Assembly (NCBI GenBank): GCA_038503065.1
Contig: JBCAMK010000006.1
Span: 1,302,001 to 1,366,000, forward strand
Direction of reading: 5' to 3'
Origin: Paragyromitra xinjiangensis
Taxonomy: Eukaryota; Ascomycota; Pezizomycetes; Pezizales; Discinaceae
DNA: 64,000 bases
Shown here: positions 49,001-59,900 of the stretch, piece by piece
Layout: each line of letters begins with the position of its first letter
Position numbering within the stretch: position 1 is the first letter of the stretch
Program-made: the position numbers and the translations under genes
Notes under the pieces: generated by a model
Told to the model about the DNA's origin: nothing
Seen by the model: only the letters and a program-made list of their open reading frames with translations
Databases searched by the model: none

Positions 49001-49800
49001 GGAACATCCAACACATACAATATGGCATCACTACCTCCTCACACCAGGGCAACTGCAACCTGGGCCACCAATGCGAAAACGAAGACGCAGAAATACATGG
49101 CATTCAAGAAGCCTTATATTTCCTAATTCACAATTTACCCGCTGACAATTCCACCATCCATCTTTGTATTGACAATCAAAACGCCTTATTATCACTTGCG
49201 GGTCACAGCACCTCCAATCGCCAATACCTAAAAGATACCCTCGCGCACATTTCCACACTAAACAACCTCAATTCTGAGGTCTTTGGCCGCTGGACCCCAT
49301 CACACACAAACATCCCCGGAAACGAAATAGCAGATCAAATGGCCAAACAAGGCCTTTATCTCGCACCATGCAAACATACTTGCACCACACTGGGATGGCT
49401 TCACCTCCAGCCCAAACTCAACCTCCTCAAACTATGGCAACTTACAACTGAAACTCCTGTTGCCCTTCATCCTCCTCAAGTCGTACGCTTCCTCCGCCGA
49501 AATCAGGCAAAAGCCATTTCCATCCTTCGCACTCAACAAACCAAGGTGGATCCAAACCCCCTCACACCCCCCTTTTCATGTCAATGCGGGGCTATTAGCT
49601 CCTCTCCACATCTCGCCCTCGCTTGCCCACTCAACAACACCACTCGCCCAGATTGGGGCAACGATTGGTATTCAGCTATCATTCTCAACACGAACCACAT
49701 TGACCTTTTGCATTTCATTCGCGAAAACAATATGGCTACTATTTCAACAAATAAATATCTTTATGGCGTATCAAATATGAATCTGCTAGATACAAATTGA
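46066..49800 (+). CDS. L6 ORF2: endonuclease, reverse transcriptase, RNase H
   Basis: Intact 1244-residue polyprotein. Endonuclease: QEPWLDH, GDFNLHHPWWYG, NSDH. RT: AVGPDGINY, PIPKSNKADY, ATDIDGAFNCVSH, GLPQGSPLSS, YIDDDT. RNase H: YSDGSRAENG, NEDAEIHG, CIDNQNALL, TPSHTNIPGNE. C-terminal CQCGAISSSPHLALAC. The endonuclease is the natural candidate for recognising the TGGACCTCA site if the array arose by repeated insertion. Confidence 0.95.
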   Translation: METQPLTTGIAMVQQLNCAKGQASTLSAISHFDHSQHILILMLQEPWLDHNSFPPNSRTADAYYPSPSPKVIVYIKKNLKNTKIITTLSPNPNIISILIKIPHFTFEICNIYIQPRSSANDHHLPLLSHHFHQNTILAGDFNLHHPWWYGPISENYQHLFSHRIALTEQIINWLDTNNFRLLNKPGILTHFPRNGQRPSIVDLTMVRGFTDTCGPWSAPPNCPHNSDHVSLHTTLYIHPPEYSSRRLYSKTNWPLFHNIIQEAAIPFNYSNEEKANSTLTLITNTINLAIESTVPLSKPRPYSKSWWTPNLKSLKRKLSWAETQARKPNALPHWRILANSTRREYKTEIMLAKWDHWHRTLKDITPSSAWNLMNRSTAHNKPNIPPIEKQESNEEIGKAFRRTFFPPQPTPPDFPPNFLPPPSTNTEFLPFLVTEKEIESLLQKSNIRTAVGPDGINYITLREVHRARPSILTSLFNNLLRLGIMPTSWKITHCVPIPKSNKADYSSPKSYRPVSLLSCFGKLLEKIIARKLETCAIINGAIQPHHTGARTGVSATDSLHLILTPAQRQLLIPVPHNDKRAIKRPSRPSILATDIDGAFNCVSHSHLIRILEHYTFPQWCIKWIQSFTSNRTLAFRINNELEAPQPLTVGLPQGSPLSSIAFVIYAAALDPLNPHPSEISTIYIDDDTALQMSKKPAFATIRLAERHKAKEKRASHLNIKFSEPKTELIHLITPFTSNPPTQTISLFNKEIPPLPHIKVLGILLDQRLNFHSHCQQAASRLRTSLYLVNNLVKDKGPTPNLLHQLTLTIILPAALYGSEVWWTGSQSILDRLSPSYHRAARLISGLPKFTPINKLLPEAGLAPLNLLLDMRTQLYGLRILRNPKHCLHKTLLQHLHPTEFKGTGLQRVGSLIARLLPGAPLEDLSLPTHPFLASSHIHIQGTKQSASLTHMDWLHSLADAWILYSDGSRAENGITASGWNIQHIQYGITTSSHQGNCNLGHQCENEDAEIHGIQEALYFLIHNLPADNSTIHLCIDNQNALLSLAGHSTSNRQYLKDTLAHISTLNNLNSEVFGRWTPSHTNIPGNEIADQMAKQGLYLAPCKHTCTTLGWLHLQPKLNLLKLWQLTTETPVALHPPQVVRFLRRNQAKAISILRTQQTKVDPNPLTPPFSCQCGAISSSPHLALACPLNNTTRPDWGNDWYSAIILNTNHIDLLHFIRENNMATISTNKYLYGVSNMNLLDTN

Positions 49801-50068
49801 TCATAAGGCAATCCGGGCGGGGGAAGTTTTTCTTTTGTATCCGGTTGGTTTAAGTTCGGTTGTGATATTTCTTTATATTTTATTTTGTTTTAGTTGGTTT
49901 GGTTGGTTCAGTTATGATTATGTTTTGTATTTTCTTTATGTTATAGTGTGTTTATGGGGTAGTTGAGGTTGGCGGTGGATGAGACCATGTATTTCATATA
50001 CGCGTGTCATTCAGTAGCTAGTTAGGTTAGCGACTGTCTAAAATTAAATGAAATTGGAAATTGGAAAT
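49801..50068 (+). other. L6 3' UTR with hairpin and tail
   Basis: Same plan as L4. Hairpin at 49983-50008 with GAC/GTC outer pairs. Confidence 0.65.
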
Positions 50069-50077
50069 TGGACCTCA
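50069..50077. repeat. Target copy TGGACCTCA between L6 and L7
   Basis: Same 9-mer as at 36491. Confidence 0.7.
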
Positions 50078-50226
50078 TCCTGCACGAGCAAAAAGATCCC
50101 TGCAAAACTCCAATTCTACGTTGCAACGGCGTTACACACTGCAAAAAGTCTTTAACTCTTCGGCTTTATTTCTCACCACTTCCCCGCACTCACACCTTTT
50201 CATCGGGCGCTCCGCCCCAAATCATC

Positions 50227-51807
50227 CTGGATTCGCCCCAAACTCCTCCCAGGAGATCCTGCACACCCTCCCCATCTCCTGTGAAGCTGGTGACCTTTGG
50301 CACCAACTTCACCCTCCCCCTCATCGGCAAGAAAAGAACCCTCTCCAACCCCTCACCAGCTCCCGCTCGCTCAGGATCACCCACCAAGATGGCTCAACCT
50401 GGACCCTCCACTGCACAGTCCCTCTTTGACACCGGCCCCCAAGGCCTCACCACCGACTCACAGTATCAAGACGAAGCTCTGATGCACGAACTCCCCGACG
50501 ATTCCACCCCCAACTGGCTCCGCGACTTCTCGGCCACGGAAGACTACATGCCTGAAATCCCTGACGAAGGCAACACTGAGCAATTCACAGCCTGGCTCCT
50601 GAAATCCAGCTTTGCTCGCCTCAACACACAAACGGAGGAAAACAATACCCTCCTCCTCGCAAAAGTAGCCATGCAGGAAAATGACATCCTCAGGCTCACG
50701 GATCAGACTAAGATCCTTCAGGAAATGGTCGGAAAACTTTCCACCACCCTCAACAACATGGCCAGATCACTTCAAACCATCGACAAGAACACTTCACAAC
50801 CTGCCCGCACCTCCGCACCTGCTAGCAATCAACAGCAAAAACCACCCCAAACAGCCCAAAAACCTCTGGTCCCACTGCTTAACGAAGGTAAACCCATGAC
50901 CTATGCTCAAGCAGCCAACGCCCCCGCAGACCCATTCACCAAAGTCAACAAGGGCAACAAGAAGAAGAAGGCCCTTCCCCCCAAGCTCTTCCAACCCCAA
51001 TTCACGGCAATCAATCGCCAAATCATATTGGAAACCTCTGCTGACCTTCCCCCAGCCCTTACCAACAATTCCCTCCACACCGCTATCAATAAGGAACTCG
51101 CCCCTCGAAACACGTCAATCCTTATCTGCACCAAAACTGCAAGACATAACTTTGTCCTCACCACTCGCCCTGACGAATCTGCCGAACAAATCTGCTCGGC
51201 CTATAACAAGGAAATTGAGACAGCCTGCACCCTACTTAACATCCCCCTTTCTGAAGCTCGACCGAATTCCAAATGGTCCAAGTTCATCATCCATGGTATC
51301 CCCACCAAAAACACCATGGCCGAAGTGGCAGATCAAATGTCCATTTCAGTCCCCACTTTCACCCTCGCCCAAGTCCCCAGATGGCTCACCACACCGGAAG
51401 CAAGAGCCAACAAAACTCATTCAGCCATCGTCATCGCCCTTCCCCAGAAATTCACCATGGAAACCCTAGGTCTCCATCAAATCCCCCTCTTTAATTCATT
51501 TTGTCGCATTCAGGAATACATTGCTGTCTCCCCCACTACCCAATGTCGAAAGTGTCAAGAATTTGGCCACCATCAACAAACCTGCAAAAAGGACTTCAAA
51601 TGTGTGATTTGCGCAGAAGCCCACAAAACCATCAAACACCCTTGCACTTCAATAGGATGCCCGGCTGGAACCAAATGCATCCATCCACCCATTCGCTGCG
51701 CCTACTGCAACCAAGGCCATAAAGCCTATGAACGTAAGGTCTGCATTGCATACACCAAGCTCACTGAGAGCCTTAAATCCTCCCGAATTAACACTACCAA
51801 CGCTTAA
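50227..51807 (+). CDS. L7 ORF1 (gag-like), probable CTG start
   Basis: 526 residues from CTG 50227 (ATCCTGG), open to the TAATG overlap at 51805-51809. First ATG at about 50389. Knuckles: CRKCQEFGHHQQTC, CVICAEAH, CAYCNQGH. No disabling change is seen although the linked ORF2 is broken. Confidence 0.85.
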   Translation: MDSPQTPPRRSCTPSPSPVKLVTFGTNFTLPLIGKKRTLSNPSPAPARSGSPTKMAQPGPSTAQSLFDTGPQGLTTDSQYQDEALMHELPDDSTPNWLRDFSATEDYMPEIPDEGNTEQFTAWLLKSSFARLNTQTEENNTLLLAKVAMQENDILRLTDQTKILQEMVGKLSTTLNNMARSLQTIDKNTSQPARTSAPASNQQQKPPQTAQKPLVPLLNEGKPMTYAQAANAPADPFTKVNKGNKKKKALPPKLFQPQFTAINRQIILETSADLPPALTNNSLHTAINKELAPRNTSILICTKTARHNFVLTTRPDESAEQICSAYNKEIETACTLLNIPLSEARPNSKWSKFIIHGIPTKNTMAEVADQMSISVPTFTLAQVPRWLTTPEARANKTHSAIVIALPQKFTMETLGLHQIPLFNSFCRIQEYIAVSPTTQCRKCQEFGHHQQTCKKDFKCVICAEAHKTIKHPCTSIGCPAGTKCIHPPIRCAYCNQGHKAYERKVCIAYTKLTESLKSSRINTTNA

Positions 51808-52669
51808 TGGAGGCACAACCTCCTACAACAGGCATAGCCATGGTACAGCAGCTGAACTGCACCAAAGGACAGGCCTCTACTCTTTCAGTTATCTCTTCTT
51901 TTGATTATTCTCAACACATCCTTATCCTTATGCTACAGGAACCATGGCTCGACCATAATTTACTTCCACCTACTTCTAGAACAGCGGATGCATATTATCC
52001 CTCTTCTTCACCCAAGGTCATCATTTATATCAAGAAAAATCTAAAAAACACAAAAATAATCACCACACTTTCGCCCAATCCTAATATAATTTCAATTCTT
52101 ATAAAAATTCCTCATCTTACTCTTGAGATCTGCAACATATACATCCAACCACGCAGCAGCTCCAATGATTACCACCTTCCACTTCTTTCACATCATTTTC
52201 ATCAGAATACAATTCTCGCAGGGGACTTCAATCTCCACCATCCGTGGTGGTACGGCCCCATCACTGAAAATTATCAACATCTCTTCTCGCACTACATTGC
52301 GTTAACAGAACAAATCACAAACTGGCTGGAAACTAACAACTTCCGCCTCCTCAACAAACCAGGCATCCTAACCCACTTCCCTTGAAATGGACAAAGACCC
52401 TCCATTGTCGATCTCACCATGATAAGAGGTCTCACTGATATCTGTGGACCTTGGTCAGCCCCCTCAATTGCCCACATAATTCTGATCACGTTTCCCTAAA
52501 TATTACACTCTACATTCATCCTCCGGAATATTCCAGCCGACGTTTATTTTCCAAAACAAACTGGCCCTTATTCCACAACATCATCCAAGAAGCAGCTATT
52601 CCTTTCAATTATTCCAATGAGGAGAAAGCTAACCTCACCCTCACCCACATCACGAACACAATCAATTTA
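51807..52669 (+). pseudogene. L7 ORF2, endonuclease part, broken
   Basis: The frame starts at ATG 51807 and carries QEPWLDH and GDFNLHHPWWYG. It stops at TGA 52383-52385 (HFP*NGQ), where other copies have AGA. A one-base shortening of a C run near 52460 (GCCCCCTCAATTG against GCCCCCCCTAATTG in L8) shifts the frame. D1 interrupts it at 52670. Confidence 0.88.
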
Positions 52670-54829
52670 CATCAGCAAAAAAAAAATGTCGCCCCGACAC
52701 TTTCTTGTCTTCCGGAAGGCCATATCCCGCCCGCTGCGTTAGTGGCCTTCCCTACAACCCAGGCGACCTGGCTCGAGCGCTGGCCTGTGTGGGCGCAGCT
52801 GCACAACGCTCCGGCCTCCTGGCGCTCGGCTGCGACCACCCGCGCCCGGATGTGGCACTTAGCGAAATCCAGCAGGCTCCACCCATCGAATTTTTCTAAG
52901 TCCCTGGAAACTCGGGACTTAGCAAAATTCACCTCGCCTCCTCCCAGGCACTTAGCGATTTTCAAAAATCTCCAGGTCGCTTAGTCATCGCTTAGTAGTC
53001 GCCATGCCGTCCCCAAAGCAACGCCTAATAAGACACCAATCTCCACCTCTCCCGTCCTTCCTACTATTGCTTCCCCCTATTCTCTCCCACCCATCCCCTA
53101 TTCCTCCGCCCATCCCCTATTCCCTCCCACCCATTCTCAACCTCGCTGTACCATAGGACTTTGCTAACATCGTGACTTTTAGGCTCGAAGTACTAAGCTC
53201 TGTTTGCAAAGAAACTCCTAGGTAACGTCTTGCTTCCGCTTATATGACTCCCGCTGATATGCCTCCTAGACTTGCTTTGATCCGCTGCTTCAGCTTCCTC
53301 CGCTGCTTCCGCCTAAGCGAGCTCAGGAGGCAGCTCAATTGGCTGATCGATCCGCTGCCTGAGCTTCCTCCGCTTCCGCCATATGGTCGATTCGCTTCCT
53401 GAGCTTCCGCCGCCTCCTGGAGGTCGTCGATCTGCTGCCTGAGCTTCCTCCGCCTCCGCTATATGGTCGATTCGCTTCCTGAGCTTCCGCTGCCTGCGCC
53501 ATATGGTCAATTCGCTGCCTGAGCTTCCGCCGCCTCAGTCAATTGATCGATTTGCTGCTGAAGCCTCCGCTGCCTTCGCCATATGGTCGATTCGCTGCCT
53601 GAGCTTCCGCCGCCTCCGCCATATGGTCAATTCGCTGCCTCCGCCATATGGTCGATTCGCTGCAGCAGCCTCCGCTGCCTGCGCCATATGGTCGATCCGC
53701 TGACTGAGCTTCCGCCGCCTCAGTCAATTGATCGATTTGCTGCAGCAGCCTCCGCTGCCTGAGCTTCCGCCGCCGCCGCCTCCGCCACAGCTGCAGCAGC
53801 TTTTGCTGCCTGCGCCATATGGTCGATCTGCTGTCTGAGCTTCCGCCGCCTCCGCCACCTCCGCCACAGCTGCAGCAGCTTCCGCTGCCTGCGCCATATG
53901 GTCAATTCGCTGCCTGAGCTTCCTCCGCCTCCGCCAATTGGTCAATTCGCTGCTGCAGCTTCCGCTGCCTGCGCCATATGGTCGATTCGCTGCCTGAGCT
54001 TCCGCCGCCTCAGTCAATTGATCGATTTGCTGCTGCAGCTTCCGCTGCCTGCGCCATATGGTCGATCTGCTGTCTGAGCTTCCGCCGCCTCCGCCACCTC
54101 CGCCACAGCTGCAGCAGCTTCCGCTGCCTGCGCCATATGGTCAATTCGCTGCCTGAGCTTCCGCCGCCTCCTGGAGGTCGTCAATTCGCTGCCTGAGCTT
54201 CCTCCGCCTCCGCCAATTGGTCAATTCGCTGCTGCAGCCTCCGCTGCCTGCGCCATATGATCGATTCGCTGCCTGAGCTTCCGCCGCCTCAGTCAATTGA
54301 TTGATTTGCTGCAGCAGCCTCCGCTGCCTGCGCCACATGGTCAATTCGCTGCCTGAGCTTCCGCCGCCTCAGTCAATTGATCGATTTGCTGCTGCAGCTT
54401 CCGCTGCCTGCGCCATATGGTCAATTCGCTGCTGCAGCTTCCGCTGCAGAAGCCTCCGCTCCCCCCTACCCCTAGGATACGAAGAACAGATACATGTACA
54501 TATAGAGCTATATAGAAATAATAGAACGATTGTAAACAAGAATATGGGTGAAAGCATTCAAACTAGACCACAGGGTGACCTGCTGAAAATGTGTTTCTGT
54601 GGGCGCACTGCTCCCCTCCCGCTGTCCTCCAGACGCTCGTCAACCCTCCGTGGTCGCCCAGAGAATAGCCTCCTGAACCTAGGGCGCCCCCATGCCGACC
54701 TCTAGTAAGCTGTCGCCCAGACGTGAAGGGCAGAATTTACAGCCTGAGGGAGGGCTATATTCCGCCCAGACCGCCTGGGGCGCCTGATGCATTGGGCGGA
54801 CCGGGCGACAATCCGTTTTTTTGCTGATG
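52670..54829. mobile_element. D1: 2.16-kb TIR element with TA duplication, non-coding
   Basis: It starts CATCAGCAAAAAAAAAA followed by TGTCGCCC and ends in the inverted form (GGGCGACA..TTTTTTTGCTGATG), giving an imperfect terminal inverted repeat of about 25 bp. It is flanked by TA (52668-52669 and 54830-54831); L8 shows the empty site. The interior holds a GC-rich minisatellite (53270-54460) and no transposase. The TA duplication would fit Tc1/mariner-type transposition, but the ends do not match a family I know. An alternative reading is element ends ACATCAGC/GCTGATGT with no duplication. Confidence 0.75.
53270..54460. repeat. GC-rich minisatellite inside D1
   Basis: About 1.2 kb of imperfect units of roughly 35-40 bp, built from words such as GCTGCCTGAGCTTCCGCCGCC, CGCCATATGGTCGATTCG and CAGTCAATTGATCGATTTGC in varying order. 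Only short open frames arise on either strand, with repeated peptides, and I do not consider them genes. Confidence 0.85.
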
Positions 54830-54831
54830 TA

Positions 54832-55296
54832 GCTATAGATTCAACGGTACCCCTCTCTAAACCTCGATCATATTCCAAATCCTGGTGGACACCCAACCTC
54901 AAAGCCCTGAAAAGGAAACTTTCATGGGCAGAATCACAAGCACGAAAATCCAACGCCCCTCCTCACTGGCGAATTCTCGCCAATTCCACAAGAAAAGAAT
55001 ATAAAACGGAAATCATGCTAGCCAAATGGGATCATTGGCACCGCAACCTCAAAGACATCACCCCCAGCTCTGCCTGGAATCTCATGAACAGAAGCACCGC
55101 ACGCAACAAGCCCAATATCCCTCCTATTGAAAAACAAGTAACCAACGAGGAAATCAGTAAAGCCTTCCGCCATACTTTCTTCCCTCCTCAGACTATTCCA
55201 CCTGATTTTCCCCCAAACTTTTTGCCCCCCCCCTCCGCCAACACCGAATCCACTTCCTTCCTGGTCACGGAAGAGGAAATTGATTCCCTCCTCCAA
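54832..55296 (+). pseudogene. L7 ORF2 continuation (linker to start of RT)
   Basis: After the right TA of D1 the LINE resumes with STVPLSKPRSYSKSWWTPNL and runs to EEEIDSLLQ, just before the first RT motif, where D2 begins. The rest of L7 ORF2 and its 3' UTR are absent. Confidence 0.85.
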
Positions 55297-55545
55297 CATC
55301 AGCAAAAAAAGATATTTGTCTTCAGGACCTTCAGGTGCAATATGGCCTTCTGGAAGACCCTGAAGACCCTGAAGACAAAATCTCACTGGAAGACAAAAAA
55401 TATGTTCCCGGATTTGGCTGAATGATAACATATCAAAAGTGAAAAATTGTCTTCCAGTCCTTCAGATGCAATATGGCCTTCTGGAAGACACTGAAGGCCC
55501 TGAAGACATAATCTCACTGGAAGACAATTACTTTTTTTGCTGATG
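55297..55545. mobile_element. D2: 249-bp MITE-like element with D1-type ends
   Basis: Ends CATCAGCAAAAAAAG and its inverse CTTTTTTTGCTGATG, with TTGTC shared with D1 after a 4-nt variable gap. Inside are two direct copies of an about 80-bp unit (around 55318-55395 and 55449-55525), each with TGCAATATGGCCTTCTGGAA and ATCTCACTGGAAGACA. It has no TA duplication: its left flank is L7 RT and its right flank is L8 ORF1. Confidence 0.75.
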
Positions 55546-55574
55546 CTCCCGCTCGCTCAGGATCACCCACTAAA

Positions 55575-56993
55575 ATGGCACAACCTGGACCCTCCACCGC
55601 GCAATCCCTCTTCGAAACTGGCCCTCAAGGCCTCACCACTGACTCACAATATCAGGATGAAGCCCTGATGCATGAACTCCCTGACGACTCCACCCCCAAT
55701 TGGCTCCGCGATTTCTCGACCACAGAGGACTACATGCCTGAAATTCCGGATGAAGGCAACACCAAACAATATACCGCCTGGCTTCTGAAATCCAGCTTTG
55801 CCTGCATCAACACGCAAACCGAGGAAAACAATACCCACCTCCTCGCCAAGGTAGCCATGCAAGAGAATGACATTCTCAGGCTCACGGATCAGACTAAGAT
55901 CCTTCAAGAAATGGTCGGAAAACTTTCCACCACCCTCAACAACATGGCCAGATCACTTCAAACCATCGATAAGAACACCTCCCAACCTGCCCGCACTCCC
56001 GCACCTGCCAGCAACCAACAGCAAAAGCCACCCCAAATAGCCAAAAAACCTCAGGTCCCACTGCTAAACAATGGTAAACCTATGACCTATGCTCAGGCAG
56101 CCAACGCCCCCGCAGACCCATTCACCAAAGTCAACAAGGGCAACAAGAAGAAGAAGGCCCTTCCCCCCAAGCTCTTCCAACCCCAGTTTACGGCAATCAA
56201 TCGCCAAATCATATTGGAAACCTCCGGCGACCTTCCCCCAGCCCTTACCAATAATTCCCTCCTCGCCGCTATCAACAAGGAACTCGCCCCACGAAACACA
56301 TCAATCCTTATCTGCACCAAAACCGCAAGACATAACTTTGTTCTTACCACTCACCCTGACGAATCCGCCGAACAAATCTGCTCGGCCTACAACAAGGTAA
56401 TTGAGACAGCCTGCACCCTACTCAACATCCCCCTTTCTGAAGCTCGCCCGAATTCCAAATGGTCTAAGTTTATCATTCATGGTATCCCCACCAAAAACAC
56501 CATGGCCGAAGTGGCAGAGCAAATGTCTATTTCAGTCCCTACTTTCACCCTCGCCCAAGTCCCCAGATGGCTCACCACACCGGAAGCAAGAGCCAACAAA
56601 ACTCATTCAGCCATCGTCATCGCCCTTCCCCAGAAATTCACCATGGAAACCCTAGGTCTCCATCAAATCCCCCTCTTCAATTCATTTTGTCGCATTCAGG
56701 AATACATTGCTGTTTCCCCCACTACCCAATGCCGAAAGTGCCAAGAATTTGGCCACCATCAACAAACTTGCAAAAAGGACTTCAAATGTGCGATTTGCGT
56801 AGAAGCCCATGAAACCATTAAACACCCCTGCACTTCAACAGGATGCCCAGCAGGAACCAAATGCATCCATCCACCCATCCGCTGCGCCAACTGCAACCAA
56901 GGCCATAAAGCCTATGAACGCAAGGTCTGCATCGCATACACTAAGCTCACTGATAGCCTTAAATCCTCCCGAATTAACACTACCAACGTTTAA
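55575..56993 (+). pseudogene. L8 ORF1, N-terminus lost
   Basis: Open from ATG 55575 (MAQPGPST), equal to the first ATG in the other copies, to the TAATG overlap (472 residues). The conserved Ser-Pro basic N-terminus is missing because of the D2 junction. Coiled coil, central domain and knuckles (CRKCQEFGHHQQTC, CAICVEAH, CANCNQGH) are kept. Confidence 0.85.
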
Positions 56994-59900
56994 TGGAGGC
57001 ACAACCTCCCACAACAGGCATAGCCATGGTACAGCAGCTGAACTGCACCAAAGGACAGGCCTCTACTCTTTCAGTCATCTCCTCCTTTGATCATTCTCAA
57101 CACATCCTTATCCTTATGTTACAGGAACCATGGCTCGACCATAATTTACTTCCACCTAATTCTAAAACGGCGGATGCATATTATCCTTCTTCTTCACCAA
57201 AGGTTATCATTTACATTAAGAAAAATCTAAGAAACACAAAAATAATCACCACACTTTCGCCCAATCCTAATATAATTTCAATCCTCATAAAAATTCCTCA
57301 TCTTACTCTTGAGATCTGCAACATATACATCCAACCACGCAGCAGCTCCAATGACCACCACCTCCCACTTCTTTCACATCATTTTCATCAGAATACAATT
57401 CTCGCAGGGGACTTCAATCTCCACCATCCGTGGTGGTACGGCCCCATTACTGAAAACTACCAACATCTCTTTTCGCACCGCATTGCGTTAACAGAACAAA
57501 TCACAAACTGGCTGGAAACTAACAACTTCCGCCTCCTCAACAAACCAGGCATTTTAACCCACTTCCCTAGAAATGGACAATGACCCTCCATTGTCGATCT
57601 CACCATGATAAGAGGTCTCACTGATATCTGTGGACCCTGGTCAGCCCCCCCTAATTGCCCACACAATTCTGATCATGTTTCCCTAAATACTACACTCTAC
57701 ATTCACCCTCCGGAATACTCCAGCCGACGTTTATTTTCTAAGACAAACTGGCCCCTATTCCACAACATCATCCAAGAAGCAGCTATCCCCTTCAATTATT
57801 CCAACGAGGAGAGAGCTAACCTCACCCTCACCCACATCACGAAAACAATCAATCTAGCTATAGATTCAACAGTACCCCTCTCTAAACCTCGATCATATTC
57901 AAAATCCTGGTGGACACCCAACCTCAAAGCCCTAAAAAGGAAACTCTCATGGGCAGAATCACAAGCACGGAAATCCAACGCCCTTCTTCACTGGCGAATC
58001 CTCGCCAACTCCACAAGAAAAGAATATAAAACTGAAATCATGCTAGCCAAATGGGATAATTGGCACCGCACCCTCAAAGACATAACTCCCAGCTCTGCCT
58101 GGAATCTCATGAACAGAAGCACCGCACGCAACAAACCCAACATCCCTCCTATTGAAAAACAAGAAACCAACGAGGAAATCAGTAAAGCCTTCCGCCATAC
58201 TTTCTTCCCTCCTCAGATTATTCCACCTGATTTCCCCCCAAACTTCTTACCCCCCCCCTCCGCCAACACCGAATCCATTTCCTTCCTGGTCACAGAAGAG
58301 GAAGTTGATTCCCTCCTCCAAAAATCAAATATGCGCACTGCAGTTGGCCCAGATGGGATCAACTACATCACACTCAGAGAAGTTCACCGCACCCGCCCTT
58401 CCATTCTCACCTCTCTTTTCAACAATCTCCTTCGCTTGGGTATCATGCCAGCTTCCTGGAAGATAACCCACTGTGTCCCTATCCCCAAATCAAACAAGGC
58501 GGACTACTCATCCCCCAAGAGCTACCGCCCCGTTTCACTTCTTTCCTGCTTCGGCAAACTACTTGAGAAAATAGTTGCCCCAAAACTCGAAACATGCGCA
58601 ACAGCAAATGGCGCCATCCAATCACATCACACAGGAGCCAGGACAGGCATTTCTGCCACTGATTCCCTTCACCTCATCCTTACCCCCGCACAAAGACAAT
58701 TGTTGATACCCGTCCCACACAATGATAAAAGGGCAATAAAACGCCCCTCTCGCCCTTCCATATTGGCAACGGACATCGACGGAGCATTCAACTGCGTATC
58801 CCACCCCCACCTAATAAAAATCTTGGAACACTATACTTTCCCCTCATGGTGCATTAAATGGATGCAAAGCTTCACTTCCAACCGCACACTCGCCTTCCGA
58901 ATCAATAACGAACTGGAAGCACCCCAACCACTCACGGTCGGTCTACCACAAGGCTCACCACTTTCATCCATTGCATTTGTCATTTATGCCGCAGCACTTG
59001 ACCCACCCACCCCACATCCCTCCGAAATTTCTACCATTTATATAGATGATGACACCACTCTACAAATGAGCAAGAAACCCGCCTTCGCCACCATACGTCT
59101 AGCAGAAAGACACACGGCAAAGGAAAAACGGGCCTCCTATCTCAATATTAAATTTTCCGAGTCCAAGACGGAGCTAATTCATCTCATTACTCCTTTTACT
59201 AGCCAACCACCAACCCAGGCCGTAACACTAAACAACAAAGAATTTCTCCCTTCACTTCACATCAAAGTCTTAGGTGTTATTTTAGATCAAAGACTTAATT
59301 TTCACGCACATTGTCAACAAGCTTCCTCTCGCTTACGCACCTCCCTTTACCTGGTAAATAACCTAGTCAAGGATAAGGGACCTACTCCCAACCTTCTCCA
59401 CCAACTCACCCTCACCATCATTCTCCCAGCGGCCTTATATGGCTCCGAGGTATGGTGGACCGGATCACAAAGCATCCTAGACAGACTCTCGCCAGCATAT
59501 CATCGTGCCGCAAGGCTAATATCTGGCCTTTCTAAATTCACTCCCATACACAAGCTACTACCTGAAGCCGGGCTAGCTCCACTCCACCTCTTACTCGACA
59601 TGCGCACCCAACACTATGGACTTCGCATTCTCCACAACCCCAAAAACCCCCTATATCACACACTACTACAATACCTTCATCCCACCGATTTCAAAGGCAC
59701 TGGTCTTCAACGGGTCGGCTCCCTAATTGCTAGGCTGCTAACCGGTGCCCCACTCAAAGATCTTTCCCTACCCACACATCCATTCCTACATCCATCCCAT
59801 ATACACATCCAAGGCTCCAAACAATCTGCTTCCCTAACCCATATGGATTGGCTACACAGCCTAGTGGACGCCTGGATCCTATATTCCGACAGTTCCCGAG

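Larger units (their letters stand above)
44337..50068 (+). mobile_element. L6: complete Tad1-like LINE, both ORFs open
   Basis: The intact member of array 2: ORF1 44486-46066, ORF2 46066-49800, 3' UTR and (GAAATTG)n tail. With all frames open and catalytic motifs present, it is the best candidate in the window for an active source of enzymes for L5-type elements. Confidence 0.93.
50078..52669 (+). mobile_element. L7: LINE, left part
   Basis: 5' UTR, complete ORF1 and the endonuclease part of ORF2, up to the insertion of D1. L7 continues at 54832-55296 and then ends abruptly at D2. Degraded relative to L6. Confidence 0.88.

Noticed and set aside
53313..54557. Several 60-130-codon frames on both strands in the D1 minisatellite
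   Set aside because: Frames stay open only because units are near multiples of three. The peptides are pure repeats with no start or length conserved.
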